The notes: generated by a model not told the origin, from the letters alone. A stretch of DNA of 8,854 nucleotides from Paracoccaceae bacterium (GCA_012036325.1 JAAUPC010000128.1:1-8854); one strand, 5' to 3'; positions 1-7,607 are shown, counted from the stretch's first letter. Made by a program: numbers and translations.

Positions 1-566
1 CACGACCGCGCGGCCAGCCAGCCGACCCCGGCCCCGGCCACAAGCAACGCCGCGAGCAATCCCAGCATCCCCCGCCGCATGGCCGCCAACGTGTCATCCA
101 CGGGCTGCAGCGATCGCGCCACAAGAAGGGGAAAGCCCCCGGGCAATTCTCGTGCGACGGCAAGCCAACGCTGCCGACCGTCCGAGAAGACGCGGGCGGG
201 GTCCACGGCAAAGCCTGCGCCTTCGGTCACTAGGTCGGAGGGCCAGCCCGCAACGGTGCCCGCAAGGACCGTGCCGTTCCGGTCCAGAAGCAGCAACATC
301 TCTTCCCCCGTCGCCGCCGCGACGCGGTAATCGATCGCCTGCCGCAGGGCGATGATCCGACGCTGGTCATAGAGCGCTGCGAACCCGTCAAGGTCAGCAG
401 ACAACAGCCGCTCTTGCGCCGCCATCAGCCGCGTTTCGACCAGCCGGTATTGCAAACCCATTCCGCCAAGCGACAGGAGCGTGACTGCCAAAGCCATGAC
501 CACCGCCAACCGCCAAGTCGCCCGCGCCGCGAAGGGGCGGGCCGCAAGACGGCGGGCAGGCGTCAC
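1..566 (-). CDS. Sensor histidine kinase, N-terminal part (runs off window edge)
   Basis: Membrane sensor kinase that would phosphorylate the response regulator encoded just upstream. Seen: an open frame of 188 codons from a GTG at 566 to the window edge, without a stop. A basic N-terminus (TPARRLAARPFAARATWR) leads into a hydrophobic segment at about residues 19-39. Then comes a periplasmic-type stretch of about 125 residues and a second hydrophobic segment at about 166-186 ending in LAARS. This is the usual TM-sensor-TM layout of a class I kinase. The HAMP, HisKA and ATPase domains would lie beyond position 1 and are not visible, so the kinase call rests on topology plus position next to the regulator. 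The GTG start overlaps the regulator's TGA (GTGA, 563-566), which implies translational coupling. The signal sensed cannot be read from the sequence. Confidence 0.82.
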   Translation of the reverse strand, partial: MTPARRLAARPFAARATWRLAVVMALAVTLLSLGGMGLQYRLVETRLMAAQERLLSADLDGFAALYDQRRIIALRQAIDYRVAAATGEEMLLLLDRNGTVLAGTVAGWPSDLVTEGAGFAVDPARVFSDGRQRWLAVARELPGGFPLLVARSLQPVDDTLAAMRRGMLGLLAALLVAGAGVGWLAARS

Positions 567-1270
567 CCAGCCGCCCCAAGCGGCGCGAAGACATAGCCTT
601 CGCCCCGTGCGGTCTGAATCGCCGTTGACCCCGCTTCCTCCAGCTTCCGGCGGAGGCGTCCGACATGCACATCAACCACATTGGTGCCGGGGTCGAAATG
701 CAGGTTCCAGACGTTCTCCAGAAGCTGCATCCGGGTGACGATCTGCCCGGCATTGCGGGCGAAGTAGGTCAGAAGCTCAAACTCCTTCGGGCTGACGGCC
801 ACATGGGCGCGTTTTACATGCACCGTGCGCGCCTTCAGGCGGATTTCCAGATCGCCAAAGGCCAGAAGGTCATTGTCCAGAACCTGCATCGTCCCCCGGC
901 GCAGCAAGGCCCGCACCCGCGCACGCAGCTCATCCGGCTCAAACGGTTTCGGCAGGTAGTCATCTGCCCCTTTCTCTAACCCCTCCACCCGGTTCGCCGC
1001 CCGGCCAAGCGCCGACAGGATCAGGATCAGCGCGGTTGATCCGCCGGCCCGGATCCGCGCCATTGCCTCGACCCCGTCGCCGCCGGGCAACATCCGGTCC
1101 AGCACGATGACCTTGTAGGGGGTGGAAACCGCTGCTGCGACGCCCGCCTCCAGTGTGGAGCAGTGATCGACGCTGCAGCCCATCGCCTCAATCACCGCGC
1201 GGATGGCGGCTGCGGTTTCAATATCGTCCTCGACGATCAGGATACGCTCTTCCATGCCCATGCCGCCCAT
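563..1270 (-). CDS. OmpR-family response regulator
   Basis: Two-component DNA-binding regulator of 235 residues, the normal family length. The receiver domain (about 7-125) has the acidic pair D15/D16 after ILIVE, the phospho-acceptor D58 in VLDRMLPG, the conserved S86 and K108 in LPKPF. A winged-helix output domain (about 135-232) has SPKEFELL and the recognition-helix segment NVVDVHVGRLRRKLE. The FDPGTNVVDVHV wording resembles the CusR/PcoR-like branch, but metal sensing is not shown. The ATG at 1270 directly follows the TGA of the upstream protease gene. In-frame ATGs at 1261 and 1255 are alternatives, and the 1255 start (MEERILIVEDD) gives the more typical N-terminus. No start has a strong ribosome binding site, which fits coupling to upstream translation. 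The kinase gene overlaps its 3' end. Intact. Confidence 0.95.
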   Translation of the reverse strand: MGGMGMEERILIVEDDIETAAAIRAVIEAMGCSVDHCSTLEAGVAAAVSTPYKVIVLDRMLPGGDGVEAMARIRAGGSTALILILSALGRAANRVEGLEKGADDYLPKPFEPDELRARVRALLRRGTMQVLDNDLLAFGDLEIRLKARTVHVKRAHVAVSPKEFELLTYFARNAGQIVTRMQLLENVWNLHFDPGTNVVDVHVGRLRRKLEEAGSTAIQTARGEGYVFAPLGAAG

Positions 1271-2637
1271 TCAGAACACCACCACGTCCGGGTCAAGCAC
1301 ATTTGCCCCGCCAACCGGGCGCAGGCTGTCTTGCGCGGCCCAGGGGTCAAGGTGGATATGCCGCGTCACCCCGCCTGGTGCCTGCACGAGGATAAGGATC
1401 GGCCCCGTCACCTCATAGGTCGCAAGATCCACCGTCGCGCCGTTCACCGTCAGGATACTGTCGCCCAGCGCGAGCCCGGCAAAAAGGGCGGGTGAGTTTT
1501 CGGTGACCGCCGTCACCCTGCCATTGTCATCCAGTACCACGCCAAGGGCTGCCAGCCGGTAGGCCTTGACCGTCTTTGGCAGGCCTTGCGGCACTTGGCG
1601 CAGGCGTTCGGTCGGGACGTCAAGTGCGTAGCCAAGGACCAGCGAAAGTTCCATCCTTTGGCCTGCGCGCAGGATATCCACCGCGGTTTCCCCAGCTGCT
1701 GCCGCCCGCTCCACCGCAAAGGCAATGTCGCCGGGGTGGTCCAGCGTCAGCCCGTCCACCGCAAGGATGATGTCACCGGGCGCAAGTCCCGCACCTTCGG
1801 CCAGCCCACCCGGCTGAATGCTGTCGATCAGCAGTCCCTTTGCATCAACCGACAGCGCCGCCGCCACTTGCCGGTCCACCGGCCGCGCCACCATGCCAAG
1901 CGTGGGGATGCCGGGCAGGTTTTCCTCGATCAGCCCGGTCACGATGTCCGCAAGGTCTGGCGCGGCGATGGCATAGGCGATGCCGACGAACATCCTGCTG
2001 CCATCGGCGATCTGGCTGTTCATGCCCAAAAGCCGCCCCTCACTGTCGACCAGCGGCCCGCCGGATGACCCCGGATTGACCGCCGCGTCATGCTGCAACA
2101 GGCGCAAGGGCACGGTGATTTCCACTTGCCGCGCTGTGGCCGAGATACGGCCTTCGGTCAGGCTGAACTCAACCCCCAGGGCGCGCCAAGGGCAAAGACC
2201 TCATCCCCAAGCCTTGGCGCATCCGTCGCCAGCGGCAGCCCCATCCGCCCGTCGGCAAAACTCGCCGGGACTGCGATCACCGCCACATCGCGCACGGAAT
2301 CGCGGGCGATGACCAGGGCCACAGCCTCGATCCCGACGCGGTCAACCATCCTGACCTCTTCGGCAAGGCCCACGACATGCGCATTCGTCACCGCCACGCG
2401 GCCATCGCCCCACAGGAAGGCCGAGCCGAGGAACCGGTCATCGACATCGGCGCTGCGCAGCGTCAGGACCCGGGTCATCGCTTCGTCCAAGGGGGTGGCC
2501 TGCGCCGGGCCAACCAATGCCACCAGCACGATCACCAGAAGCGCTGCCAGCGCCTCACCCAGAAAGCGCTGCGGCCGCCTTTGGGCTTGCCTCTGCCCCA
2601 CCTGCCGCTGCCCGATTTGCCTCTGTCCGGTCCGCAT
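1271..2637 (-). pseudogene. HtrA/Deg-type trypsin-like serine protease with PDZ domains, frameshifted
   Basis: Exported serine endopeptidase, probably periplasmic or membrane-anchored. The first frame runs 2637-2158 and the second picks up to 1271. Together they give about 455 residues. An unusual basic N-terminus with GQRQ repeats precedes a signal or anchor segment at about 25-47 (ALLVIVLVALVGPAQA). The catalytic triad is visible: H87 in VTNAHVV, D117 in RDVAVIAV, and about S192 in NPGSSGGPL. A PDZ domain follows (LGMVARPV to LSLVLG) and then a second PDZ-like domain (SPALFAGLALGDSILTVNG). The frames switch at about 2173-2181. Adding one C or G in the CCCTGGGGG run joins GAP directly to GVEFSLTEGRIS, so both lost halves align with the family. 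ATG 2637 was chosen for its upstream AAGGA. The stop abuts the response regulator, suggesting one operon. It is either a one-base sequencing error or a recent inactivation; with the triad preserved, an error seems more likely. Confidence 0.88.
2584..2628 (-). repeat. Three 15-bp tandem repeats in the protease N-terminus
   Basis: Three imperfect 15-bp units (minus strand 2628-2614, 2613-2599, 2598-2584) each encode GQRQ followed by I, V or A. Units share the core GGRCAGMGGCARRTS-like pattern and differ at a few positions, mostly silent apart from the last residue. They add a basic, Gln/Arg-rich stretch before the signal or anchor segment of the HtrA-like protease. Such short units can gain or lose copies by slippage without breaking the frame. 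Confidence 0.8.
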
Positions 2638-2789
2638 CCTGCTTCCTTTGTCTTGCTGGCTTTCGGCTTTGCTAACAGCGGCCTTTGGGCAAGGCACATG
2701 ACAAAGCCTGTCATGCGGATTTCCGGCATTTACAGCCGCCGCAGCGGGACGCATGGTCATCCCGACCGCCGCCAACCCTGAGATTTCCC
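2638..2789. promoter_or_regulatory. Divergent intergenic region with inverted repeat (2697-2715)
   Basis: This 152-bp region separates the start of the HtrA-RR-HK unit (minus) from the PPC-caspase unit (plus), so promoters for both should lie here. It contains a perfect inverted repeat at 2697-2715, CATGACA-AAGCC-TGTCATG (7-bp arms, 5-bp spacer), about 60 bp from the protease start and 75 bp from the PPC-protein start. No convincing -35/-10 pair could be picked by eye on either strand. The repeat is a candidate operator, possibly for the linked response regulator, though OmpR-type regulators more often bind direct repeats, so another regulator is possible. Confidence 0.5.
2644..2648 (-). promoter_or_regulatory. 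Ribosome binding site of the HtrA-like gene
   Basis: AAGGA on the minus strand, six bases before ATG 2637. It decides the start: the open frame extends far upstream to about 3021, but that part has no signal peptide and lies over the divergent gene. Confidence 0.6.
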
Positions 2790-3413
2790 ATGCGCCGATC
2801 CTTGCTTGCCGCCCTTGTTTGCCTGGCCCCATCGTTGCCCGCCCAGGCCGAAACCGCCTCGCCCCTGCAGGTCGCCGAACTTTCGGCCCGGCTTTATGCG
2901 CATGGGGTGACGGTGGGCGATCCGGTGCTGATCCTATCGGCGGCCCGGCTGCGCAAGTCGCTTGCCCCGGTTGCCAGTGACCGTCTGCCGCTGGGTGGCC
3001 AGCCAGTCGCCGGTGCGCCACTGACCTGGGAAGAGATGCTCGCCACCGCTGAAGGCCTTGCCACGGGCGATGATATCCTTCTGGGCCTGATCGGCGATCT
3101 GCGCGTCGAGACGACGAAGGGCGTTGCTTCGGGCCCGGTCTACAACATCGGCTCGCTCACCAACGGCGGCAACGACATCTACCCCCCGATCGAGTTTCGC
3201 GGCGGCGAATATGCCGAGGTCTATGTCGAGGCGAAGGCCGCGACCAACGTCAACCTCATGGTGCTTGACGACAAGGGCCGCCTTGTCTGCACCGATACCG
3301 ACATCAGCCACATCGCCTATTGCGGCTGGACCCCGGCGACCGGCGGGACCTTCACCCTCAAGGTCGAAAACAAGGGCCCGGCGGCGGCGTCCTATGCCCT
3401 GATGACCAACTGA
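2790..3413 (+). CDS. Exported protein with PPC-like C-terminal domain, linked to caspase
   Basis: A 207-residue secreted protein of unknown exact role, presumably a partner of the caspase it overlaps. A clear signal peptide covers residues 1-20 (MRRSLLAALVCLAPSLPAQA, cleavage before ET), and this fixes ATG 2790 as the start although the frame is open further upstream. No strong ribosome binding site is seen. The mature N-terminal half is helical-looking (QVAELSARLYAHGV, WEEMLATAEGLA) with no recognised motif. The C-terminal 80 residues (GGEYAEVYVEAKAATNV to SYALMTN) resemble the bacterial pre-peptidase C-terminal (PPC) beta-sandwich. Cysteines C167 and C178 flank a loop and could form a periplasmic disulfide. 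The stop overlaps the caspase ATG (TGATG at 3411-3415), indicating translational coupling. Intact. The PPC assignment is by pattern and moderately sure; the function is not known. Confidence 0.85.
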   Translation: MRRSLLAALVCLAPSLPAQAETASPLQVAELSARLYAHGVTVGDPVLILSAARLRKSLAPVASDRLPLGGQPVAGAPLTWEEMLATAEGLATGDDILLGLIGDLRVETTKGVASGPVYNIGSLTNGGNDIYPPIEFRGGEYAEVYVEAKAATNVNLMVLDDKGRLVCTDTDISHIAYCGWTPATGGTFTLKVENKGPAAASYALMTN

Positions 3414-5467
3414 TGCGGGGCCTGATCCTGGCCGCAGGCCTGGCGCTGACGTCTCTGCCGGTATGGGCTGAAAACCACGCCCTCTTGATCGGTGCGAACC
3501 GGTACCAGAATCTTGAGGAACGCTGGTGGCTGAAAGGCCCGGCCAATGACGTGGCGCTGGTCGCAGGCTACCTGACCACCAGCGCCCCGGTGCCGTTTGA
3601 CGCGGCCAATGTCACGATCCTGACCGATGGGGACGCGGGCCACACAGCCCCCACCCTTGCCGCGATCCGCAGCGCCTTTGCGGACCTAACGGCGCAGGTT
3701 CAGCCGGGGGATTTCGTCTACCTCCACTTCTCCGGCCACGGCACGCAAGCCCCGGCGCTTGACCCTGCCTCCGAACTGGATGGCCTGGATGAGCTGTTCC
3801 TGCCCGTGGATATCGGCCCTTGGTCCGATGGCGTCGGGGCCGTCGAGAACGCACTGGTCGATGATGAGATCGGCACCCTGATCGACGGCCTACGCGCGAA
3901 TGGGGCCAATGTCTGGGCGGTGTTCGACAGCTGCCATTCCGGCACCGCCACCCGCAGCCTTGACGGCACCGCTGACGTCCGCACCCGCCAGCTTCCACCG
4001 CAGGTTTGGGATCGATCCCGACGCGGTTGAGGTGACCCGCTCCCTCACCAACCCGCGCGACGGGGTTGAGGCCCCGTTTGACGCGGGCAGCGGTGACGGC
4101 AGTTTCGTCGCCTTCTTCGCCGCCCAGACCAATGAGGTGACCCCGGAAAAGAACCTGCCCAAGGGCAAGCCGGACCGCAAACCACAGGGCGTCTTTACCT
4201 TCACCCTGATGGAGGTTTTGGCCGAATACCCCGGCGCCACCTATGGCCAGATCGGGCAAGAGGTCCTGCGCCGCTATTCGGTCAGGAACCTTGCCCGGTC
4301 TACCCGCTTTTTGAGGGGGACCTTGATCAGGTGGTGTTCGGCGCAGACCCCGGCCCCCGCATCGCCCAGTGGCAGGCTGAGGGGGCGGATGGCGGCCTGA
4401 CCATCCCTGCCGGGTCTTTGCACGGGCTGACCTCAGGGGCCGTGATGGCAGTGATGGCGAGTGCTGCCGACCCGACTGACGCGGCCCTTGGCTATGTGGA
4501 ACTGACAGCTGTTGACACCTTCACCGCCACCGGCCGGCCCACGCCCCGCGATGGCAAGACCCTGCCTGCCGACCTGCCCAAAGGCCTTACCCTGCGCAAG
4601 CTGGACGCCGCGCTGGACTTTACCCTGACCGTGGCCCTGCCCGCCCCCGGCAGCAGCCCTGCCGATGCGCTTCTGTCCGCGCTCGACGCCCTGACCGCAG
4701 CCGCAGGCCCCCGTCTGACCTTTGTCACCGCCACAGAGGAGGCTGACCTGCGCCTTGCCGTCCTGCCCGACAGCCCGCGCCCGGACGCAGTCTGGATCCT
4801 GCCCGCCACGGGTCTGGCCGAGGATCTGGCGACCACCCCTTCCGTCCTGACCACCGACAAGGACGCAGCAACCCTTGCCGCCACGCTGGCCGATACCCTG
4901 ACCAGCATCGCACGGGCGCAGAACCTCCTCAAACTCGGCGCGGCAGTGGGGGATACGGGGCTTGACGTGTCGGTCGAGCTTCAGACCCGCACGCCCGAAG
5001 ATAGCACCCTGCGCGCCCTGCCTTTCGCCCCGGTCCCGACCCTTCTGCCGGAAGATGAGGTGCATGTTCTGGCCCGCAACAAGACCGAAGGACCGGTGGA
5101 CATGAACGTCCTTTACATCGCGGCGGATTATTCGATCAGCCACTGGTTTTCCGGCCGCCTGCAGCCGGGGGACACGCTGAAGAAGGGCCTGTTCAAGATC
5201 ACCGACACCGTTCTTGGGCAGGAACGAATGCTTGTCGTCGTCACCCCCGCGAAACCGCAAAGCCCGGTGGAAGACCTCAGCTACCTTGCGCAGGGCGCGG
5301 TAGAGACCAACCGCAATCTTGGCATCTCGGCCCTCGGCGATGCGCTGATTGAGGCCGGGTTCGGCACCGCCACCCGCGGTGCCATCGGCCTGACAGAGGA
5401 CACGGAAGAAGCTGGCCCCGGCCCAGTCATCCTGCAGCTTGAACTGCGGACTGTGGCGCCGGACTAG
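3413..5467 (+). pseudogene. Exported caspase-family (peptidase C14) protein with DUF4384-like C-terminus, two frameshifts
   Basis: Secreted cysteine protease of the metacaspase/orthocaspase type, about 684 residues when repaired. Signal peptide 1-19 (MRGLILAAGLALTSLPVWA) is followed at once by the caspase fold ENHALLIGANRY. The catalytic dyad is H109 in HFSGHGTQ and C174 in FDSCHSGT. D172 sits where metacaspases carry an acidic S1 residue, suggesting Arg/Lys specificity by family knowledge. Caspase-type segments follow (FVAFFAAQTNE, GVFTFTLMEVLAE). The C-terminal third has a DUF4384-like pattern (EVHVLARN, VNVLYIAADYSISHWF-like, PGDTLKKGLFKI). Two frame changes break it. Near 4003-4010 one extra base separates RQLPPQ from FGIDPDAV. 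At 4303-4305 one C is missing from ACCCG, and restoring it gives STPLFEGDLDQVVFG, a family-typical stretch. The pieces are 3413-about 4007, about 4007-4303 and 4304-5467. It starts inside the PPC-protein stop codon and ends 8 bp from the convergent VOC gene. Confidence 0.9.
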
Positions 5468-5475
5468 CCGCCGCC

Positions 5476-5852
5476 TCAGTCTGGCCGGATCGGCGCGCTC
5501 ACGTCCACCAGGGTGCCAGCCGGATCGCGCACGATAAACCGCCGCTGCCCATAAGGCATGTCCCTTGGGGACTCGACCACCTCGGCCCCAAGGGCGACTG
5601 CCTGCCGAAAGGTCGCTTCGACATCGGTAACGACAAAGGTAAGCAGGACCCCGGAAAAGGCTTGGGCCCCGGTTTTCGGCACGATCTCATGATCCTTGTC
5701 CAGGATGCCCAGCTCAAACCCCGGCAAGGCATCATCTGCCAGAAGGATAAACCAGCCGAAATCCCTTGCCCGCCGCAGCCCAAGCAGGTCCTGGTAAAAC
5801 TGCGCCGTCTGCTCAACGGCACCGCAAGGATGTTCGTGAATGCCCGGTTCAT
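5476..5852 (-). pseudogene. Glyoxalase/VOC-family protein, frameshifted near the start
   Basis: Small metal-dependent-fold protein of the vicinal oxygen chelate superfamily (glyoxalase, bleomycin-resistance and dioxygenase group), about 125 residues, cytoplasmic. The main frame shows VEQTAQFYQDLLGL, FGWFILLADD, PGFELGILD, VLLTFVVTDVEATF and the C-terminal GQRRFIVRDPAGTLVDVSAP, a typical VOC ending with the ligand-type E/D positions. The start is MNRAFTNIL at ATG 5852, which has a strong GGAGGG site and the usual family beginning, but it lies in another frame. One base is missing around 5823-5828; adding one (for example CTTTGC) gives NILCGAVEQTAQFY. Divergent from the TetR-type gene with an operator between them, so probably its target. 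The substrate cannot be read from the sequence. An in-frame reading extends upstream to 6102 but overlaps the TetR gene and is not used. Confidence 0.85.
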
Positions 5853-5856
5853 TCTG

Positions 5857-5862
5857 CCCTCC
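5857..5862 (-). promoter_or_regulatory. Ribosome binding site of the VOC gene
   Basis: GGAGGG on the minus strand, four bases before ATG 5852. It is the best ribosome binding site in the window. It shows that translation starts in the MNRAFTNIL frame, and therefore that the frame change just downstream matters. Confidence 0.7.
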
Positions 5863-5872
5863 ATCATTGCAC

Positions 5873-5888
5873 CATACACTTGTGTATG
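5873..5888. promoter_or_regulatory. Inverted-repeat operator between VOC and TetR genes
   Basis: Perfect palindrome CATACAC-TT-GTGTATG (7-bp arms, 2-bp centre) in the 70-bp divergent region. The right arm GTGTATG recurs at 5908-5914. On the plus strand TTGCAC (5867-5872) and TTGAAT (5889-5894), 16 bp apart, form a weak -35/-10 pair, and the palindrome would fill the spacer. Repressor bound there would block the tetR-side promoter and probably the VOC promoter too. This is the standard TetR-family autoregulation layout; the pairing with this regulator is inferred. Confidence 0.72.
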
Positions 5889-5922
5889 TTGAATAAAGCA
5901 AACAGAGGTGTATGTCTACCGG

Positions 5923-6471
5923 ATGGAAACGCCCACCCTGACCCGCGACGCCTGGCTGACGCAGGCCCTGACCGTGCTGAAAGCACAGGGCCATGGTGCA
6001 TTGAAGGCGCAGCCACTGGCCAAGTCGCTGAACGTCACCCGTGGCAGTTTCTACCACCATTTTGATAGCCTGCAGGCCTTCCACGCTGCCGTGCTTGACC
6101 ATTGGTCCAGAACCTCAAGCGGTCAGCTCATTCAGACCATCAGGGCGATGGCTGACCCGCGAGAGGCGCTGGAAACCCTGCTGCAGCAAACCTTCCGCTC
6201 GGGCGAGGCTCTTGAACGCGCGATCCGGGCCTGGTCCACGGTCGCACCACCAGTGGCCGAGGCCGTCGCAAGGGTGGATCAAGACCGCATCGGTCTGGCC
6301 GAAGCACTGCTGATCCAGTGCGGCGTAAACGCGCCCGAAGCGAAGCCGCGGGCGCGTCTCCTCTACTGGGCGGCCATCGGGCGGCTGATGATGCCCTTTC
6401 CTGACCAAAGCACCCTTTCTCCAGCTGAGATCAGCGCGCTGGCAAACCTGATGGCGTCCCACCCGAGCTGA
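5923..6471 (+). CDS. TetR/AcrR-family transcriptional regulator
   Basis: Ligand-responsive DNA-binding repressor of 182 residues, slightly short but normal for the family. The N-terminal helix-turn-helix spans about 10-55, with TRDAWLTQALTVLKAQG, then LAKSLNVTRGSFYHHFDS as the turn and recognition helix and FHAAVLDHW closing the DNA-binding domain. The rest is a helical ligand and dimer domain without a recognisable ligand motif. ATG 5923 (METPTLTRDAW) was chosen because it gives the usual N-terminus. An upstream in-frame GTG at 5908 would add five residues, but it overlaps the second GTGTATG half-site. Neither has a well-placed ribosome binding site: GAGG at 5905-5908 is 14 bases before 5923. 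Divergent from the VOC gene across the palindrome at 5873-5888, so it probably represses both. Intact. Confidence 0.92.
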   Translation: METPTLTRDAWLTQALTVLKAQGHGALKAQPLAKSLNVTRGSFYHHFDSLQAFHAAVLDHWSRTSSGQLIQTIRAMADPREALETLLQQTFRSGEALERAIRAWSTVAPPVAEAVARVDQDRIGLAEALLIQCGVNAPEAKPRARLLYWAAIGRLMMPFPDQSTLSPAEISALANLMASHPS

Positions 6472-6605
6472 GAGAGGCCTTTGGAAGGCAGGGCTTTTGC
6501 CGGGCTGAACACCTGGCGGCGTCAGTAGGTCAGGCGTGAAGAACGCTTGAAAGCAACCAGCAAACCCTTGTTTCCATTGACCCTGTAAGAAGGGGGCGGG
6601 ACTTG
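6472..6605. other. Short intergenic region between convergent genes
   Basis: 134 bp between the end of the TetR gene and the end of the IolG-like gene. No coding signal is seen. A terminator for one or both genes is expected, but only a weak 5-bp stem (GCCTT-TGG-AAGGC, 6477-6489) is visible, with a short T4 a little further on, so no terminator is called. Confidence 0.4.
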
Positions 6606-7607
6606 TCAGAGAACCTCAGCCACCTTCACCACGCGGCCCTCGGCAACTGACTTCAGCGCGGCCTCTGCCAGCGCCAGCGCAAGCAACCCATCTTCGCCCG
6701 ACGGGCTCGCCTCGGCCTTGCCGCCCATCGCGTCGATGAAAGCGGTGATCTCGGCGGCGTAAGCCTCGGTGTAGCGGGTCATGAAGAAATCATGCAGCGG
6801 CGGGCGGGTGTAACCTGCGCAAGTGGCCACCTCGATGCTGACGGGCCGCTGGTTTTCCGCACTCACAGCACCCTTCGCACCATGTACCTCGATCCGCTGG
6901 TCATAGCCATAGGTCGCCCGGCGCGAGTTCGAAATGACGGCCATCTTCCCTGTCGCCGTTTTCAGCATCACCTGCACAGAATCGCTGTCACCGGCCTTGC
7001 CAATCGCCGGGTCAACCAGCACGGCGGCCATGGCGGAGACCTCAGTCACCTCTTCGCCCAACAGGAACCGTGCCATGTCGAAGTCATGGATCGTCATGTC
7101 GCGGAAGATCCCGCCGGATCGCCCGATGTATTCCACCGGCGGCGCGCCCGGGTCGCGGCTGGTGATCACCACCATCTCGACCGCGCCGATGGTGCCCTTG
7201 TCGATCTCGGCGCGCACGGCGGCGAAATGCGGGTCAAAGCGGCGGTTGAAGCCGACCATCAGCGTACCCTTCTGGGCGCGGACCACCTCAAGGCACTGCT
7301 TGACGCGGGCCAGCGACAGATCAATCGGCTTTTCGCAAAAGACCGCCTTGCCTGCCTTGACGAACATCTCGATCAGGTCGGCATGGGTATCGGTCGGCGT
7401 GCAGATGACCACGGCGTCGATGTCAGATGCCGCGGCGATCTCCGCGATGGAGCGGACGTCGCAGCCATACTGATCCGCAATCGCCTGCGCCGCCGGGGCC
7501 ATCGCATCCGATACCGCCACCAGCCGCGCCGCCGGATTGCCGGTCACGGCCTTCGCATGCACCTTGCCAATGCGCCCTGCACCCAAAAGCCCGAACCTGA
7601 TCGTCAT
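6606..7607 (-). CDS. iolG: Gfo/Idh/MocA-family oxidoreductase, probable inositol 2-dehydrogenase
   Basis: NAD(P)-dependent dehydrogenase, best matched to myo-inositol 2-dehydrogenase, which oxidises myo-inositol to scyllo-inosose in the cytoplasm. It has 333 residues, the family's usual length. The Rossmann motif GLLGAGRIG lies at 6-14, followed by VAVSDA at the end of beta-2, then the EKP motif with K93 (FCEKPIDLSLA). In the substrate domain, GGIFRDMTIHDFD places D170 and H174 four residues apart, like the catalytic Asp and His of characterised IolG. MVGFNRRFDP is also typical of IolG-type members. ATG 7607 was chosen, with GGGGG just upstream; an in-frame TTG at 7619 would add four residues. 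It follows the broken MFS gene by 62 bp on the same strand, probably one unit. Intact. Other sugar dehydrogenases of the superfamily look similar, so the substrate is probable rather than certain. Confidence 0.88.
   Translation of the reverse strand: MTIRFGLLGAGRIGKVHAKAVTGNPAARLVAVSDAMAPAAQAIADQYGCDVRSIAEIAAASDIDAVVICTPTDTHADLIEMFVKAGKAVFCEKPIDLSLARVKQCLEVVRAQKGTLMVGFNRRFDPHFAAVRAEIDKGTIGAVEMVVITSRDPGAPPVEYIGRSGGIFRDMTIHDFDMARFLLGEEVTEVSAMAAVLVDPAIGKAGDSDSVQVMLKTATGKMAVISNSRRATYGYDQRIEVHGAKGAVSAENQRPVSIEVATCAGYTRPPLHDFFMTRYTEAYAAEITAFIDAMGGKAEASPSGEDGLLALALAEAALKSVAEGRVVKVAEVL

Noticed and set aside
79..596. Several plus-strand open frames in the first 600 bases
   Set aside because: They are Arg/Pro/Ser-rich shadows antisense to a continuous sensor kinase frame with sensible topology.
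2165..2185. Programmed -1 ribosomal frameshifting in the protease gene
   Set aside because: The site C TGG GGG does not allow good re-pairing of both tRNAs, no downstream hairpin was evident, and similar breaks occur in four other genes.
2638..3021. N-terminal extension of the HtrA-like frame up to 3021
   Set aside because: It lacks a signal peptide, is low complexity and lies antisense to the exported PPC-like gene; ATG 2637 has a ribosome binding site and precedes the signal segment.
4433..5260. Long minus-strand frame of 275 codons inside the caspase gene
   Set aside because: Gly/Arg/Gln-rich composition without any motif; it is antisense to the DUF4384-like part of the caspase.
6477..6500. 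Possible Rho-independent terminator after the TetR gene
   Set aside because: Stem of only 5 bp with a 3-base loop and no adjoining U-run; too weak to call.
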